DNA from: Marinobacter fuscus
GTDB taxonomy: Bacteria; Pseudomonadota; Gammaproteobacteria; Pseudomonadales; Oleiphilaceae
DNA length: 64,000 nt
Assembly: GCF_003007675.1 (NCBI RefSeq)
Contig: NZ_PXNP01000103.1
Span: forward strand, 62,001 to 126,000
Direction of reading: 5' to 3'
Shown here piece after piece: positions 1-10,798 of the stretch; position 1 is the first letter of the stretch; the number at the start of each line of letters is the position of its first letter. The notes under the pieces are model-generated. The model made no database searches. It saw nothing but the letters and a program-made list of their open reading frames with translations, and had not been told where the DNA came from. A program made the position numbers and the translations under genes.

Positions 1-2
1 CC

Positions 3-392
3 AACTGCGCCATTCTGGGTCGTGCAGACGCTTTTGCCTCCAAAAACCCGCCTCTTCCGGCCGTACTGGATGGCGCGATGATGGGGTTGGGCTTTCTGGC
101 GGTTCTGGTCACTCTGGGCGGCATGCGTGAGCTGATTGGCCAGGGCACCCTGTTTGCTGATATGCACCTGCTGCTGGGGCCCGTGGCGGCCGACTGGACC
201 CTTCGCCCGTTTGAGCATTACCCGGACATGCTGTTTATGGTGCTGCCACCGGGTGCGTTTGTCGGCCTCGGGCTTCTGATTGCCCTGAAAAACGGCATCG
301 ACAACCACCTGAAGGAACAGCGCAAAGCCCAGGAGCCGGTACAAGCACCTGCTGGCAGCAAGCGGGTTCGGGTCACCGGTACTATCTCATGA
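3..392 (+). CDS. rsxE: Electron transport complex subunit RsxE/RnfE (3' part)
   Basis: This is the C-terminal part of an integral membrane subunit of the Rnf/Rsx complex, which couples electron transfer between NADH and ferredoxin to ion movement and in E. coli keeps SoxR reduced. The frame is open from the window edge and begins with [15 protein letters not shown], a family-typical stretch at a membrane boundary. It then shows hydrophobic segments and a charged cytoplasmic tail ([11 protein letters not shown]). The rsx-nth order is the one found in E. coli and many gammaproteobacteria, and nth starts 16 bases after the stop. The 5' part lies outside the window. RsxD, a paralogue-like membrane subunit, is less likely given the motif and the neighbour. 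Confidence 0.93.
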   Translation, partial: NCAILGRADAFASKNPPLPAVLDGAMMGLGFLAVLVTLGGMRELIGQGTLFADMHLLLGPVAADWTLRPFEHYPDMLFMVLPPGAFVGLGLLIALKNGIDNHLKEQRKAQEPVQAPAGSKRVRVTGTIS

Positions 393-408
393 TGGCCAAA
401 AACTTCTC

Positions 409-1047
409 ATGAACAAAGAAAAGCGCACGGAAATATTTTCGAGGTTACGGGCTGCAAATCCCAACCCGACCACAGAGCTCAACTACAGTACGCCCTTCGA
501 ATTGCTGATTGCGGTCATACTCTCGGCCCAGGCAACGGATGTCGGAGTCAACAAGGCCACAGACAGACTCTACCCTGTGGCCAACACCCCGGAAACCATT
601 CTGGCGCTGGGTGTTGATGGGCTGAAGGAATACATCAAAACCATCGGCCTGTTTAACAGCAAGGCTGAAAACGTCATCAAAACCTGCCGCATACTGATCG
701 AGAAGCACGGTAGTGAAGTGCCTGACACCCGGGAGGAACTTGAAGCGCTACCCGGTGTCGGGCGTAAAACTGCAAACGTGGTTCTGAATACCGCTTTTGG
801 CCAGCCTGCCATGGCGGTTGATACCCATATTTTCCGGGTATCAAACCGAACCGGTATCGCGCCCGGGAAGAACGTTCTTGAAGTCGAAAAGCGCCTGGTG
901 CGCCTGGTGCCCAAAGAGTTCCTGCTGGATGCCCACCACTGGCTGATTCTGCATGGCCGGTACACCTGTACCGCACGCAAACCACGCTGTGGTGCCTGCA
1001 TGATCGAAGATCTTTGCGAATTCAAACAAAAGCGGGACTACCAGTAA
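409..1047 (+). CDS. nth: Endonuclease III (DNA glycosylase/AP lyase)
   Basis: Bifunctional base-excision repair enzyme that removes oxidised pyrimidines and nicks the abasic site. The 212-residue length is normal (E. coli 211). The helix-hairpin-helix motif LPGVGRKTANVV carries the catalytic lysine K120, and VDTHIFRV carries the catalytic aspartate D138. Four C-terminal cysteines in the spacing C-x6-C-x2-C-x5-C (C187, C194, C197, C203) form the [4Fe-4S] site. The gene follows rsxE directly, so it is probably cotranscribed with the rsx operon, and it ends just before a strong terminator hairpin. Confidence 0.98.
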   Translation: MNKEKRTEIFSRLRAANPNPTTELNYSTPFELLIAVILSAQATDVGVNKATDRLYPVANTPETILALGVDGLKEYIKTIGLFNSKAENVIKTCRILIEKHGSEVPDTREELEALPGVGRKTANVVLNTAFGQPAMAVDTHIFRVSNRTGIAPGKNVLEVEKRLVRLVPKEFLLDAHHWLILHGRYTCTARKPRCGACMIEDLCEFKQKRDYQ

Positions 1048-1061
1048 GTCGGCGCCAAACG

Positions 1062-1088
1062 AAAAAACCGGCAAATGCCGGTTTTTTT
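1062..1088. terminator. Bidirectional rho-independent terminator (nth / chalcone-isomerase-like gene)
   Basis: A 12-bp perfect stem (AAAAAACCGGCA / TGCCGGTTTTTT) with a 2-nt loop has A and T runs on its two sides, so it can stop transcription from both convergent genes. Confidence 0.9.
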
Positions 1089-1102
1089 GGAGGTTCAGCG
1101 CA

Positions 1103-1678
1103 TCAACGCTGGCCCAGCATGCTTTCTTTCAGATCTTCCTGCGCCGGTTTATCCGATAGCCAGATACCGAACAAGGCTTTTTTGAACGTCAGATCGCCCA
1201 CGGTATCCTTTTCCACGCCATTCTTGAGTACCCGAACCCCCTCTCCCGGAAGGTAGACAAGGTCAAATACATCGCCTTCCTTAATCTCTTCCTTGAACAC
1301 AGACATGAATTGGTCAACATCCGACTGGATACCGGACAGATCGCCACCTGTCGAGGCCCGGAAGCCATCCATGGTCGCATCGGTCATGCGTTCACTGGTG
1401 ATCATGCCAGAGGTAATGTGCAGGGTGATGACCTGGGGCTCGTCTGCGTTGATCACGGCCTCGCCGTTCGAGACTTTCTTAGGCACATAAAGCCCGCCCA
1501 CATACAGGTCCATAAAAAACTTGGAACGGGTGCCGGCGCCGTTCAGAGCAAGTTCCTGCCCCATCGCCGAATAAGTCTCAGGAACATCAACATTCCCGAC
1601 GGTCAGGGCCGATGCTGGCGCTGCGAGTACGCCTGCCAGTAAAAACGAGGTGAATCCTGCAGTAAGAGCCTTCTTCAT
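1103..1678 (-). CDS. Chalcone isomerase-like periplasmic protein
   Basis: The 191-residue protein starts with a clear signal peptide (cleavage probably after PASA, about residue 24). The rest matches my memory of bacterial chalcone-isomerase-like proteins: GTRSKFFMDLYVGGLYV, a hydrophobic strand around VITLHITSG, and a C-terminal KALFGIWLSDKPAQEDLKE. These proteins share a fold with plant chalcone isomerase but are not known to act on flavonoids; lipid or fatty-acid binding is one suggestion for the fold. No catalytic role can be claimed. It is a single gene between nth and rpoS with its own terminator on the nth side. Confidence 0.8.
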   Translation of the reverse strand: MKKALTAGFTSFLLAGVLAAPASALTVGNVDVPETYSAMGQELALNGAGTRSKFFMDLYVGGLYVPKKVSNGEAVINADEPQVITLHITSGMITSERMTDATMDGFRASTGGDLSGIQSDVDQFMSVFKEEIKEGDVFDLVYLPGEGVRVLKNGVEKDTVGDLTFKKALFGIWLSDKPAQEDLKESMLGQR

Positions 1679-1816
1679 GTGTCTTTCCTTTCAATCATTA
1701 TTATGGGATTTCATTCGTCACCGGCACCACACCCTAAGCCAACCGGTGCCCCATTTTAACAATGATAGTCTGTCGCTGATCGCCGCCTGGTTCTCATTTG
1801 CGGGGAGGGTAAAACG

Positions 1817-1852
1817 AAAAAAGCCAACCCCGTCACCGGGGCTGACTTTTTT
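1817..1852 (-). terminator. Rho-independent terminator of rpoS
   Basis: Stem GTCAGCCCCG / CGGGGTTGGC (minus strand, with G-U pairs) and a 4-nt loop, followed by six T. It lies 37 bases past the rpoS stop. Confidence 0.85.
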
Positions 1853-1888
1853 CAATTCCAAACGCCCTGCCGGGCCTGAGCCTCTGTC

Positions 1889-2881
1889 TCAGCGGAACAG
1901 CAGACTGCTGGATAAACCCTCTTTCTCAAGAATTTCCCGCAGACGACGCAAAGCCTCCACCTGAATCTGGCGCACGCGCTCTCTGGTGAGCCCGATCTCC
2001 AGGCCAACTTCTTCCAGAGTGCTTATGGGGTATCCCCGCAGGCCAAAGCGCCGGGAAAGTACTTCCTGCTGCTTCTCGCTTAACTGATCAATCCAGTTTT
2101 CAAGACAAGCGCACATATTATTGTCCTGCAGCACATCCGCAGGATCAGAAGCACCTTCATCTGCGACGGTATCCAGCAAAGACTTGTCGCTGCCAGCGCC
2201 GATCGGCGTATCCATTGATGCCACCCGCTCGTTCAGCCCCAGCATGCGCTTTACGTCCGCCACCGGCTTGTCAACCTTGCGAGCTATTTCCTCGGCCGTT
2301 GGCTCATGATCCAGTTGCTGAGTAAGCTCACGGGCTGCACGCAAATACAGGTTAAGTTCCTTGACCACGTGAATTGGCAGGCGAATAGTACGGGTCTGGT
2401 TCATGATGGCCCGCTCGATGGTCTGCCGAATCCACCAGGTGGCATAAGTTGAAAACCGGAAGCCCCGCTCCGGATCAAATTTCTCCACCGCACGGATCAG
2501 GCCCAGGTTGCCCTCTTCGATCAGATCGAGCAGGGTCAGTCCGCGATTGACATAGCGCCGGGCAATCTTAACCACCAGCCGAAGGTTGCTTTCAATCATG
2601 CGTTTGCGGCCGGACTCCTCACCCTTGCGGGCCAGACGCGCAAAATAGACTTCTTCTTCAGGTGTCAGTAAGGGAGAAAAACCGATTTCGTTGAGGTACA
2701 GCTGCGTAGCATCCAGCTGCTTCTGATTGGAAAAGAACTTTCCCTGGGCCGGAAAGCCGTTATCCGTGTCTTTGGACTCAGTGTCGGTGGCTGCGGATTC
2801 CGCCTTTTCCTCCGCTAACAGCTGAGCCTCTTCCATATCTTCGACACGATCAATGATGAGATCTTCTTGTTCTGCTGACAT
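1889..2881 (-). CDS. rpoS: RNA polymerase sigma factor RpoS (stationary phase/general stress)
   Basis: Group 2 sigma-70 factor directing the general stress and stationary-phase regulon. The protein has 330 residues, the usual length. Region 1.2/2 begins near residue 55. The -10 recognition and melting segment [13 protein letters not shown] is at 141-153, region 3 follows, and the -35 helix-turn-helix [19 protein letters not shown] lies at about 289-307. The N-terminal 45 residues are acidic and variable. nlpD lies upstream on the same strand, the classical arrangement; in E. coli a main rpoS promoter lies inside nlpD, and the same is plausible here because the 196-base gap shows no obvious strong promoter. 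Confidence 0.98.
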   Translation of the reverse strand: MSAEQEDLIIDRVEDMEEAQLLAEEKAESAATDTESKDTDNGFPAQGKFFSNQKQLDATQLYLNEIGFSPLLTPEEEVYFARLARKGEESGRKRMIESNLRLVVKIARRYVNRGLTLLDLIEEGNLGLIRAVEKFDPERGFRFSTYATWWIRQTIERAIMNQTRTIRLPIHVVKELNLYLRAARELTQQLDHEPTAEEIARKVDKPVADVKRMLGLNERVASMDTPIGAGSDKSLLDTVADEGASDPADVLQDNNMCACLENWIDQLSEKQQEVLSRRFGLRGYPISTLEEVGLEIGLTRERVRQIQVEALRRLREILEKEGLSSSLLFR

Positions 2882-3077
2882 AGTTCACCCCGCCTCTTCA
2901 CAATCCTGCTATCACCCGTTACTTCTTTTTATACCGGGTAGGTTTCAGTTTGTAGTTCCATCAGGACTTTCTTCTGTCGGCAAACGGCTACACCGTCGCC
3001 ATTTTTATTATTTATCGGGTTACGTGGTTCCAGTCAGGCCGACATGCAATCTGCGGGTACAACCCTGTACGCCAGCG

Positions 3078-3944
3078 TCAGCGCTTTGGCAGGTATCGGG
3101 ACGGATCGACCGGATTGCCATTTTTTCGGATCTCAAAATGCAATTTCGGTTTATCGGTACCGCTACTGCCCAGCTCGGCGATTACCTGTCCGGCGTTTAT
3201 TACCTCCCCTTCTGCTACCAGGATTTTCCGATTGTGCGCATAGGCGCTCAAATAATGTTCGTTGTGGTTCACAATAATCAGATTTCCGTAACCAAGCAAC
3301 CCGTTACCTGCGTATACCACACTTCCGGCGGCGGCGGCCTTCACGGCATCACCAGCCTGCCCGGCAATATCAATCCCTTTATTAACCTTGCCGGATGATG
3401 AAAACCCAGCAATAACGGTGCCAGAATGTGGCCACTGCCAGCGAACATTGGCGACCACCTGGCTGCCTGATGGCGCAGGTTTTTTGCCTGGCGGCTTTGA
3501 TTTTGGCCGTGTAGCTGTGTTTTTGACGGGCGGGCGTGAAGGTTTGGCCACCGCTTTTGGGCGGCTGGGCGATGGTGCCGCACTCGCCTGACGAATGCTG
3601 CCTTTCCGGTCAAGGCGCAGAACCTGGCCGGCTCGGATATTCCAGGGTGGGCCTATTCCGTTGGCATCACCCAACTCCCGGTAGTCCCGGCCATAGCGCC
3701 AGGCGATGCGGTAAAGATTCTCGCCTTCTTTGACAACGTGGCTACCCCAGTATACCGGCGGGTTATACAGATCATCCTGATAGAGTGCGTTGGTATTACA
3801 GCCACCCAGCAGCCCCCAGGCCACCAGCCATACCAACGTAAAAAGGGTTTTTAACAGAGGAGGACTGCAACGGGCAAGGCCCGGTAAGGCATGCTGCCTG
3901 GCCGGGAAGGTCTCGGATTGAGTGCGCCCGTTATAGAAAATCAC
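3078..3944 (-). CDS. nlpD: NlpD-type lipoprotein (LysM + degenerate LytM/M23), amidase activator
   Basis: Outer-membrane lipoprotein that activates a periplasmic cell-wall amidase during division. A hydrophobic segment ends in the lipobox LLGGC (C49). One LysM domain follows (about 69-113, VVKEGENLYRIAWRYGRDY), then a Pro/Lys/Ser-rich linker, and an M23 domain at about 190-285. The zinc ligands of active M23 peptidases are missing: the usual H-x3-D is NKGID, and the HxH position reads HFE. It should therefore be a regulator and not a peptidase, as in the NlpD/EnvC family. The start is uncertain: the reading begins with GTG, and the stretch before the signal anchor is unusually long and not signal-like. 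Confidence 0.92.
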   Translation of the reverse strand: MIFYNGRTQSETFPARQHALPGLARCSPPLLKTLFTLVWLVAWGLLGGCNTNALYQDDLYNPPVYWGSHVVKEGENLYRIAWRYGRDYRELGDANGIGPPWNIRAGQVLRLDRKGSIRQASAAPSPSRPKAVAKPSRPPVKNTATRPKSKPPGKKPAPSGSQVVANVRWQWPHSGTVIAGFSSSGKVNKGIDIAGQAGDAVKAAAAGSVVYAGNGLLGYGNLIIVNHNEHYLSAYAHNRKILVAEGEVINAGQVIAELGSSGTDKPKLHFEIRKNGNPVDPSRYLPKR

Positions 3945-4122
3945 GTATCAGAACATGCCTGGTTATAAAGAATTCGTCTTGAAAGTTCACCAAAATTCGA
4001 TCTCAATGAACTAACCTACTAATTTATTGCACAATTATCAGGCAATGCCAAGTTACCCCACACCCGCTAATGTTACCCAAAGGAACAGTCAATTTGTGCG
4101 GCAGGTAACAGTTTTGGGCAGA

Positions 4123-5097
4123 TCACCGGGAGCCACACCTCTCCTTACCTACTCTCTGACCAATAACCTCAAGCCCCAGCACCAAGGCCAAGCCAGCAGC
4201 GACCATAAGCAAGGCATAGACGACTTGGGGATCCTGCCCGTGCAGTGACAGCCAGGTATCCGGCATCACCGGTACCTGGGCTAGCGGTACCTGCTCACCC
4301 GCGCTGTTAGTTCGCCAGCTCAGGGTCTGTTGCCAGGGCCAGACTTTGCTCAGAGCCCCGACCATGAAACCCGTCATTACTGCCAGAACGGTATCGTGAA
4401 AATGCCGGAATGCCAGCGTAATCAGGCGTGCAACCGAAAGCAGCCCCACCAGGCAACCCGCTGCAAAAAGTGCCAGGGGAATGAGATCAAAGCCCTTGAT
4501 GGCAGACAGTACCGGGGCGTACATACCCATAATCAATAGCAGGAAGCTTCCGGAAATACCGGGCAGTATCATCGCACAGATGGCCAGTGCGCCTGCTCCG
4601 GCGAAGGCAAAAGCGGACGGTGCCAATTCACTGCCAGGCAAGGTTGTTACCCACCACGCAAATAATGCCCCGGCCAGAAAGGGCGCCAGCAATACCGGCA
4701 CAGGGCGCCGTATCTGCTGCCCGATATGCCAGACCGAAGCCAGAATCAGGCCGAAGAAGAAGCTCCAGATGAGGACAGGGTAGACTGCCAACAGCCAGGT
4801 TATCAGTGAGGCAAGGCTGGCAATACTGGTAACGATACCGGCGAGGAGCGCCAGCAGAAAACGACCATCGATAGCACGCCAGAAGCCACCCGCGTCACCT
4901 TTCAGCAAGCTTCGGAAAAACGCCTGGGGCGCGGCACTGATAGCTTCGAGCAAACGGAAGTAAATGCCTGTGATAAACGCGATGGTGCCGCCTGAAACAC
5001 CCGGAACGATGTCAGCGGCCCCCATGGCCATGCCGCGCAAAAAAACACCGGGCAAGCTCTGGTGGTATTGCCCCTGACGCTGCGGAAGTCCGGACAT
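4123..5097 (-). CDS. DUF368 membrane protein, probable undecaprenyl-phosphate translocase (PopT type)
   Basis: A 324-residue polytopic membrane protein with the family signature MAMGAADIVPGVSGGTIAFI near residue 23 and a second internal copy of similar character (AMILPGISGSFLLLIMGMY), as in the inverted-repeat DUF368 family. Some DUF368 proteins have been shown to recycle undecaprenyl phosphate across the inner membrane (PopT); I infer the same role from family membership. Its ATG shares one base with the pcm stop codon (TAATG), so it is translationally coupled to pcm. That places a cell-envelope lipid recycler inside the surE-pcm-nlpD-rpoS block. Confidence 0.88.
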   Translation of the reverse strand: MSGLPQRQGQYHQSLPGVFLRGMAMGAADIVPGVSGGTIAFITGIYFRLLEAISAAPQAFFRSLLKGDAGGFWRAIDGRFLLALLAGIVTSIASLASLITWLLAVYPVLIWSFFFGLILASVWHIGQQIRRPVPVLLAPFLAGALFAWWVTTLPGSELAPSAFAFAGAGALAICAMILPGISGSFLLLIMGMYAPVLSAIKGFDLIPLALFAAGCLVGLLSVARLITLAFRHFHDTVLAVMTGFMVGALSKVWPWQQTLSWRTNSAGEQVPLAQVPVMPDTWLSLHGQDPQVVYALLMVAAGLALVLGLEVIGQRVGKERCGSR

Positions 5098-5753
5098 TAC
5101 CGCACAACCCCGCCAAGCAAGGGCACAAAGTGTACGGGCTCCAGCTCTCGTCGCTGGAACTCATCGCCTTTTCGTATCACTTCTACCAAAACCTGACGTT
5201 CCTCTCCAACCGGCGCAATCAACACCCCGCCGTCCGCCAGCTGATCCAGCAATTCACGCGGTACCTCGACCGGCGCGGCGGTGACGATAATGCCATCAAA
5301 AGGTCCTTTATCTGGCCAGCCCATGCCACCATCGGCATGCTTGAGCAAGACATTTCGGATATCCAGCTGACGCAATCGGTCGCGTGCGCGATCCTGCAAC
5401 GGTCGGATTCGCTCTACACTGAACACGTGCGGGAACAATCTGGCCAGCACCGAGGTCTGGTAACCAGAGCCGGTACCCAGCTCGAGCACGCGCTCAGGGG
5501 CATGGGCCAGCAGCAATTCGGTCATACGGGCAACAATGTAGGGCTGGGAAAGTGTCTGGCCGTGGCCGATGGGCAGCGAGGTATCCTCGTAAGCCCGGTG
5601 CGCCAGCGCCTCGTCCAGAAAGATATGTCTCGGCACCTGGCCGATCACCTCAAGTACTGCATCCGACTCGATGCCGGCATCACGCAGCCTTTGTACCAGG
5701 CGCATGCGGGTACGCCGGGAAGTCATCCCGATACCCTCAAATTGCGCACTCAT
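5097..5753 (-). CDS. pcm: Protein-L-isoaspartate O-methyltransferase
   Basis: Repairs isoaspartyl residues in aged proteins using S-adenosylmethionine. The 218-residue protein has the SAM-binding motif [17 protein letters not shown], the upstream substrate-side motif [21 protein letters not shown], and [14 protein letters not shown] for motif II. The start overlaps the surE stop by four bases (ATGA) and the stop shares a base with the next start, so surE-pcm-DUF368 is a tightly coupled set. The usual partnership with surE and rpoS, all stationary-phase survival functions, is conserved. Confidence 0.97.
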   Translation of the reverse strand: MSAQFEGIGMTSRRTRMRLVQRLRDAGIESDAVLEVIGQVPRHIFLDEALAHRAYEDTSLPIGHGQTLSQPYIVARMTELLLAHAPERVLELGTGSGYQTSVLARLFPHVFSVERIRPLQDRARDRLRQLDIRNVLLKHADGGMGWPDKGPFDGIIVTAAPVEVPRELLDQLADGGVLIAPVGEERQVLVEVIRKGDEFQRRELEPVHFVPLLGGVVR

Positions 5754-6520
5754 ATCCCGCCTCCGGCGGACTTATCCAGCTCCTGAACCCATTCCTGAAG
5801 GCCCGACAGCGCCTCATAGCGGGTCATGTCGATGTGCACCGGTGTAATGGAAACATAGCCCTCGCGAACCGCGTGAAAATCCGTGCCCTCGCCCGCGTCA
5901 TCCCCCTCTCCGGCGGCGCCGATCCAGTAACGCTTCTTACCTCGGGGACAGGTCATGGGCACGGCGCCCTCGGCTCGTTCACGATGCCCAAGGCGCGTCA
6001 CCTGGATGCCCCTGAGCTCCCCCCAGGGCCGGTCCGGCACATTCACATTCAAAATCGACAAAGGACCAACGGACAAAGCGCGCTTGTTCTCCAGCAGAAG
6101 CCGAACCACACGGGCCGCCGTGTCGTAGTGACCACGACCTTCATTGACCAGAGACACGGCGATGGCTGGCAATCCCAGGTGTCGCCCTTCGGTTGCCGCC
6201 GCCACCGTGCCGGAATAGATAATGTCGTCGCCGAGGTTGGCGTGGGTATTGATGCCTGACACAACCCGGTCAAAAGGCGCATCAAACAGGCCGTTAACAG
6301 CAAGATGCACACAGTCGGTGGGGGTACCGTCTACCGACTGGAAGCCGTTGGGGTGCTGCTCAACGGTCAATGGCCGGTTCAGCGTCAAAGCGTTACTGGC
6401 GCCGCTATGATCCCGGTCCGGAGCCACTACTTCCAGCGCACCAAAACCCTCAAGCCCCTCGTAAAGAGCCACCAAACCTGGCGAGTGCACGCCATCGTCG
6501 TTCGACAACAGAATTCGCAC
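5750..6520 (-). CDS. surE: 5'/3'-nucleotidase SurE
   Basis: Metal-dependent nucleoside monophosphatase linked to stationary-phase survival. The N-terminus [16 protein letters not shown] holds the metal-binding Asp pair (D8, D9), and [14 protein letters not shown] and [19 protein letters not shown] are the further active-site motifs. The length of 256 is normal. Translation starts at GTG with a Shine-Dalgarno GGAGA seven bases upstream. It follows truD by 17 bases and overlaps pcm by four. Confidence 0.97.
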   Translation of the reverse strand: MRILLSNDDGVHSPGLVALYEGLEGFGALEVVAPDRDHSGASNALTLNRPLTVEQHPNGFQSVDGTPTDCVHLAVNGLFDAPFDRVVSGINTHANLGDDIIYSGTVAAATEGRHLGLPAIAVSLVNEGRGHYDTAARVVRLLLENKRALSVGPLSILNVNVPDRPWGELRGIQVTRLGHRERAEGAVPMTCPRGKKRYWIGAAGEGDDAGEGTDFHAVREGYVSITPVHIDMTRYEALSGLQEWVQELDKSAGGGI

Positions 6521-6537
6521 AGTTTTCTCCGCTAGCG

Positions 6538-7614
6538 TTACAGCTTGTTATTGTGGCTGAGGCTCATGTCCTCAAGCTCGAAAATATCACCCAGTACCGT
6601 GGTGGCGTAATGCCCCGGCAACAACGTGAATTGCAGGCTCAGGGTGCTCGCGTCCAGCCACTGCCAGGTCAACCTTTGAGGGCGCGCCACCAGCGGCCGC
6701 CGTTCCGGCCGCATGCGGGTAGCCATGAACAGCTTTTCCAGCTTCGGGCTGGTTGCCACCACGTCCCGCTCCAACTGTTCCTGCTCACCGGTCGCAAGGG
6801 TGCCACCATCGCCCCAGAGAGGCCCTGTCGGAACCTGGCTGTCTGAGTCCGGCTCACCGGGCATCAGGACGTTCCAGTTACCATTCAACACCCGGCAGGC
6901 AAGCACCTGATTGAACAGCCAGGAACGTGCAGCCGAAAAGTACAATACGTTTTTCGATGCGCTTCTGCCAGCACGCCCGCGCTTGCGATTCATACGTGTC
7001 GGGTCAATGCCCACTGCCTTGTCAAGGTTCGCGCCCTGATGACCAAAACGCTGGGGGCCGAAATAGTTGGGCGCCCCCTCTTCGGCAAGTTTCGAAAGTC
7101 GTTCATCAATCTCCGCCCGACTCCCGCTCACACCACGCAGCCTGATCACAAACCCATTGCCCTGATGACCACCCCGGCGCAGTTTGCGAGGGCTACGAAC
7201 CCCCGCCAGCACCGGCCAGCGCTCCGTAATACGAGACATCAACTCGGCATCGTCAGCTTCACGACCCGGCCGGTAAAGGCTGAACCACTGGGTTGTTACC
7301 GCATGACGATCCTTCATGCCGCAAAAGCTGACATCAAAGCCCCGGCACTCCGCAAGCTGGGCCAGCTCCCGGGCCACATATTCCGTATTGTCACCGGTTT
7401 TCTGAAGCCGCAGGCACAAATGCTCTCCGGCGCCGGAGATTACGGCCGGAATACCAGGCCCGGCGAGTGTCTGTGCCTCAAGCTCCGGCCACAATTGCTC
7501 ATTTACCTGGAAATCTTCCGGCGCCGTCTTCAGCTGTCCAGAACTGACCCGCTGGCCACCCGACACCGGCCAGTCTAGCAGCCAGGCAGGCCCTTCCGCC
7601 CCGCCTGCGGTCAC
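6538..7614 (-). CDS. truD: tRNA pseudouridine(13) synthase TruD
   Basis: Makes pseudouridine at position 13 of tRNA-Glu. The TruD-specific catalytic motif [13 protein letters not shown] (nucleophilic Asp) is present, as are [17 protein letters not shown] and the [16 protein letters not shown] motif. I place the start at a GTG that overlaps the ispF stop (GTGA); the reading frame extends 8 codons further to another GTG, but the shorter form fits E. coli TruD better. Either way the gene is coupled to ispF in the conserved ispD-ispF-truD-surE order. Confidence 0.95.
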   Translation of the reverse strand: MTAGGAEGPAWLLDWPVSGGQRVSSGQLKTAPEDFQVNEQLWPELEAQTLAGPGIPAVISGAGEHLCLRLQKTGDNTEYVARELAQLAECRGFDVSFCGMKDRHAVTTQWFSLYRPGREADDAELMSRITERWPVLAGVRSPRKLRRGGHQGNGFVIRLRGVSGSRAEIDERLSKLAEEGAPNYFGPQRFGHQGANLDKAVGIDPTRMNRKRGRAGRSASKNVLYFSAARSWLFNQVLACRVLNGNWNVLMPGEPDSDSQVPTGPLWGDGGTLATGEQEQLERDVVATSPKLEKLFMATRMRPERRPLVARPQRLTWQWLDASTLSLQFTLLPGHYATTVLGDIFELEDMSLSHNNKL

Positions 7615-8090
7615 GGAGCTACCGCTTCCAGCAAACACACTGCCTGACAGGCAATGCCTTCGCCGCGGCCGGTAAAGCCAAGGCGCTCACTGGTTGTCGC
7701 CTTCACACTCACCCGATTCACCGGCACCCCCAGATCCTCGGCAATATTCATCCGAATCGCTTCGACGTGCGGTGCCATCCGGGGCGCCTGGGCAATAATT
7801 GTGGTGTCCACGTTCACCACGGAAAACCCTTCCTCCAACACTCGCTGCATCACCCGCCGCAACAGATCCCGGCTGTCCGCACCCGCCCATTCGTCACTGG
7901 TATCCGGAAACAGATGCCCGATATCCCCCAAAGCGACCGCCCCCAACAGTGCATCTGCCAGGGCATGCAGCAGAACGTCACCATCGGAGTGAGCTTTCAA
8001 ACCTTGATTGTGGGGAATGGCAACGCCACCAAGAATAACGGAATCGCCTTCACAAAAGGCATGGACATCAAAGCCCTGACCAATGCGCAT
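7611..8090 (-). CDS. ispF: 2-C-methyl-D-erythritol 2,4-cyclodiphosphate synthase
   Basis: Fifth enzyme of the MEP isoprenoid pathway, a zinc-dependent trimer. From the ATG chosen here the protein is 159 residues, exactly the family length: [12 protein letters not shown] gives zinc ligands D8 and H10, and [19 protein letters not shown] gives the third (H42). A longer upstream open frame exists but its 59 extra residues are arginine-rich and resemble no IspF. It lies 34 bases after ispD. Confidence 0.97.
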   Translation of the reverse strand: MRIGQGFDVHAFCEGDSVILGGVAIPHNQGLKAHSDGDVLLHALADALLGAVALGDIGHLFPDTSDEWAGADSRDLLRRVMQRVLEEGFSVVNVDTTIIAQAPRMAPHVEAIRMNIAEDLGVPVNRVSVKATTSERLGFTGRGEGIACQAVCLLEAVAP

Positions 8091-8124
8091 GAAACACTCC
8101 CAAAAAGATGCGTGCGAGGGGGAC

Positions 8125-8826
8125 TTACTGACGACCCAGAATAAACTCAGCCAATGCCAGATCCGACGGCACCGTAATCTTGATGTTGTCCGGCCGCCCC
8201 TCAACCAAAGCAGGCATCTTACCGGAAAACTCCATCGCAGAGGACTCATCCGTGATGGATTGCCCATGATCCAGACAGAGCAACAGAGCCTGCTTCAAAG
8301 CGCCGAACCGGAACATCTGAGGCGTTAAAGCCCGCCATAACCGGCTGCGATCAACCGTTTCACACACCTCGGGCACCGCCCCATCGCTCGCAAGCTTGAG
8401 CGTATCCGCCACCGGCGCGGCCAACAAACCACCGACCGGATGCGCCGCCAGGGCGACCACCAAACGATTCAGATCCTCCGGGTGCACACACGGCCGCGCC
8501 GCATCGTGCACCAGAATCCAGTCATCATTCCGCGCCTGCCCCTCCAAAGCCAACAGCGCCGACAACACCGAATCCGCCCGCTCCCTGCCTCCGACACAGG
8601 TCTGAATACGTCCGTCCCTGGCCGACTCACTGGCTGGCCACCACTGATCCTGAGAATTCAAGGGCACCATACAGCCCTTGAAAGACAAGCTATCCAGTAC
8701 CCGGGAGAGCGTGATATCGAGAATAAAGCGGTTATTAATCCGCAGGTACTGCTTGGGGCACTCCGCGTTCATACGCTGGCCGATACCGGCGGCGGGGACA
8801 ACGAGCCAAAACGATGATTTATTCAT
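8125..8826 (-). CDS. ispD: 2-C-methyl-D-erythritol 4-phosphate cytidylyltransferase
   Basis: Third MEP-pathway enzyme, transferring CMP to methylerythritol phosphate. It has the nucleotidyltransferase signature [19 protein letters not shown] at the N-terminus and [14 protein letters not shown] in the middle. The ATG at 8826 gives 233 residues; a GTG four codons upstream is possible but less likely. A 100-base palindromic element separates it from ftsB, which in most relatives lies directly upstream; the operon may therefore be interrupted or modulated here. Confidence 0.96.
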   Translation of the reverse strand: MNKSSFWLVVPAAGIGQRMNAECPKQYLRINNRFILDITLSRVLDSLSFKGCMVPLNSQDQWWPASESARDGRIQTCVGGRERADSVLSALLALEGQARNDDWILVHDAARPCVHPEDLNRLVVALAAHPVGGLLAAPVADTLKLASDGAVPEVCETVDRSRLWRALTPQMFRFGALKQALLLCLDHGQSITDESSAMEFSGKMPALVEGRPDNIKITVPSDLALAEFILGRQ

Positions 8827-8853
8827 GAAGGTAAACACAACGTGGGGAGAAGT

Positions 8854-8953
8854 GATGCGGGTGTCCTTTCCGGGAATGTCTGTGGCCAGGGATGGCCACA
8901 GTCAAGCGCACAGGAATGTGCTTGTAGCGTTTCCCGGAAAGGACACCCGCATC
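8854..8953. repeat. Palindromic element with two internal hairpins (ftsB-ispD gap)
   Basis: Two perfect 23-bp inverted arms lie at 8854-8876 and 8931-8953 (arm begins GATGCGGGTGTCC). The centre contains two more hairpins: 8880-8901 (9-bp stem CTGTGGCCA / TGGCCACAG, GGGA loop) and 8903-8924 (CAAG..CACA / TGTGCTTG, GGAA loop, CG bulge). Folded, this is a three-way junction that leaves few bases unpaired. It lacks a T run, so it is not a simple terminator. The structure resembles dispersed REP/MITE-type repeats. Confidence 0.7.
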
Positions 8954-8969
8954 GCTTCTAACTCCAAGA

Positions 8970-9242
8970 CTACTTTTCAACGACGAGGAAGAAGGTCTCA
9001 TCTTCACGAATCAGCCCGAGATTCATTCGTGCCCGCTCCTCAACAGCCCCCTGCTCACTGCGCAGATTCCGCACCTCCGCATAAAGCCGTTCATTACGGG
9101 CCGCCAGCTTAGCATTCTCGGCTTGCTGATCTTCAATCGACTGCTCCAGAGCCCACACCTGCGCAAAGCTCCCCTCCCCGATCCACAGTCGCACCTGCAG
9201 CAGGAGAATAAGAACCACCAGGATAGCCCAAAGCGTTTTCAT
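8970..9242 (-). CDS. ftsB: Cell division protein FtsB
   Basis: Small bitopic divisome protein that forms a complex with FtsL and FtsQ. The 90-residue protein has a short N-terminal cytoplasmic tip, one membrane segment (about 4-21, LWAILVVLILLLQVRLWIG), then a heptad-rich coiled coil (about 30-65, IEDQQAENAKLAARNERLYAEV) and the conserved end EERARMNLGLIREDETFFLVV. It sits downstream of eno and upstream of ispD as in E. coli and Pseudomonas. A terminator separates it from eno, so a promoter in 9243-9341 is expected. Confidence 0.96.
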   Translation of the reverse strand: MKTLWAILVVLILLLQVRLWIGEGSFAQVWALEQSIEDQQAENAKLAARNERLYAEVRNLRSEQGAVEERARMNLGLIREDETFFLVVEK

Positions 9243-9341
9243 GCCTTAATACACACCTAAAAATGTCGAAAGAAATCCGTCTCGCGAGCGATAATTATAG
9301 ACCTTATAGTAGTTTTGCAACAAATTCTTGTAAGTCACTGT

Positions 9342-9389
9342 AAAAAAAGGCCATCGTGACTGAACTTTCATCCAGAACGCGATGGCCTT
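9342..9389 (-). terminator. Rho-independent terminator of eno
   Basis: Minus-strand stem AAGGCCATCG / CGATGGCCTT (10 bp) with a 23-nt loop, followed by seven T. It lies 54 bases past the eno stop and before ftsB. Confidence 0.8.
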
Positions 9390-9443
9390 AACATTTTGTT
9401 ACCTGCCAGCATGCACTAACAGGCCACTAAATGCGACAGTTTC

Positions 9444-10772
<1,329 letters not shown>

Positions 10773-10798
10773 CTATACAAACTTTGGACGATGGTGCT

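Noticed and set aside
8031..8267. N-terminally extended IspF of 218 residues
   Set aside because: The 59 additional residues are arginine/tryptophan-rich, antisense-like and overlap ispD; the shorter ATG gives the exact family length.
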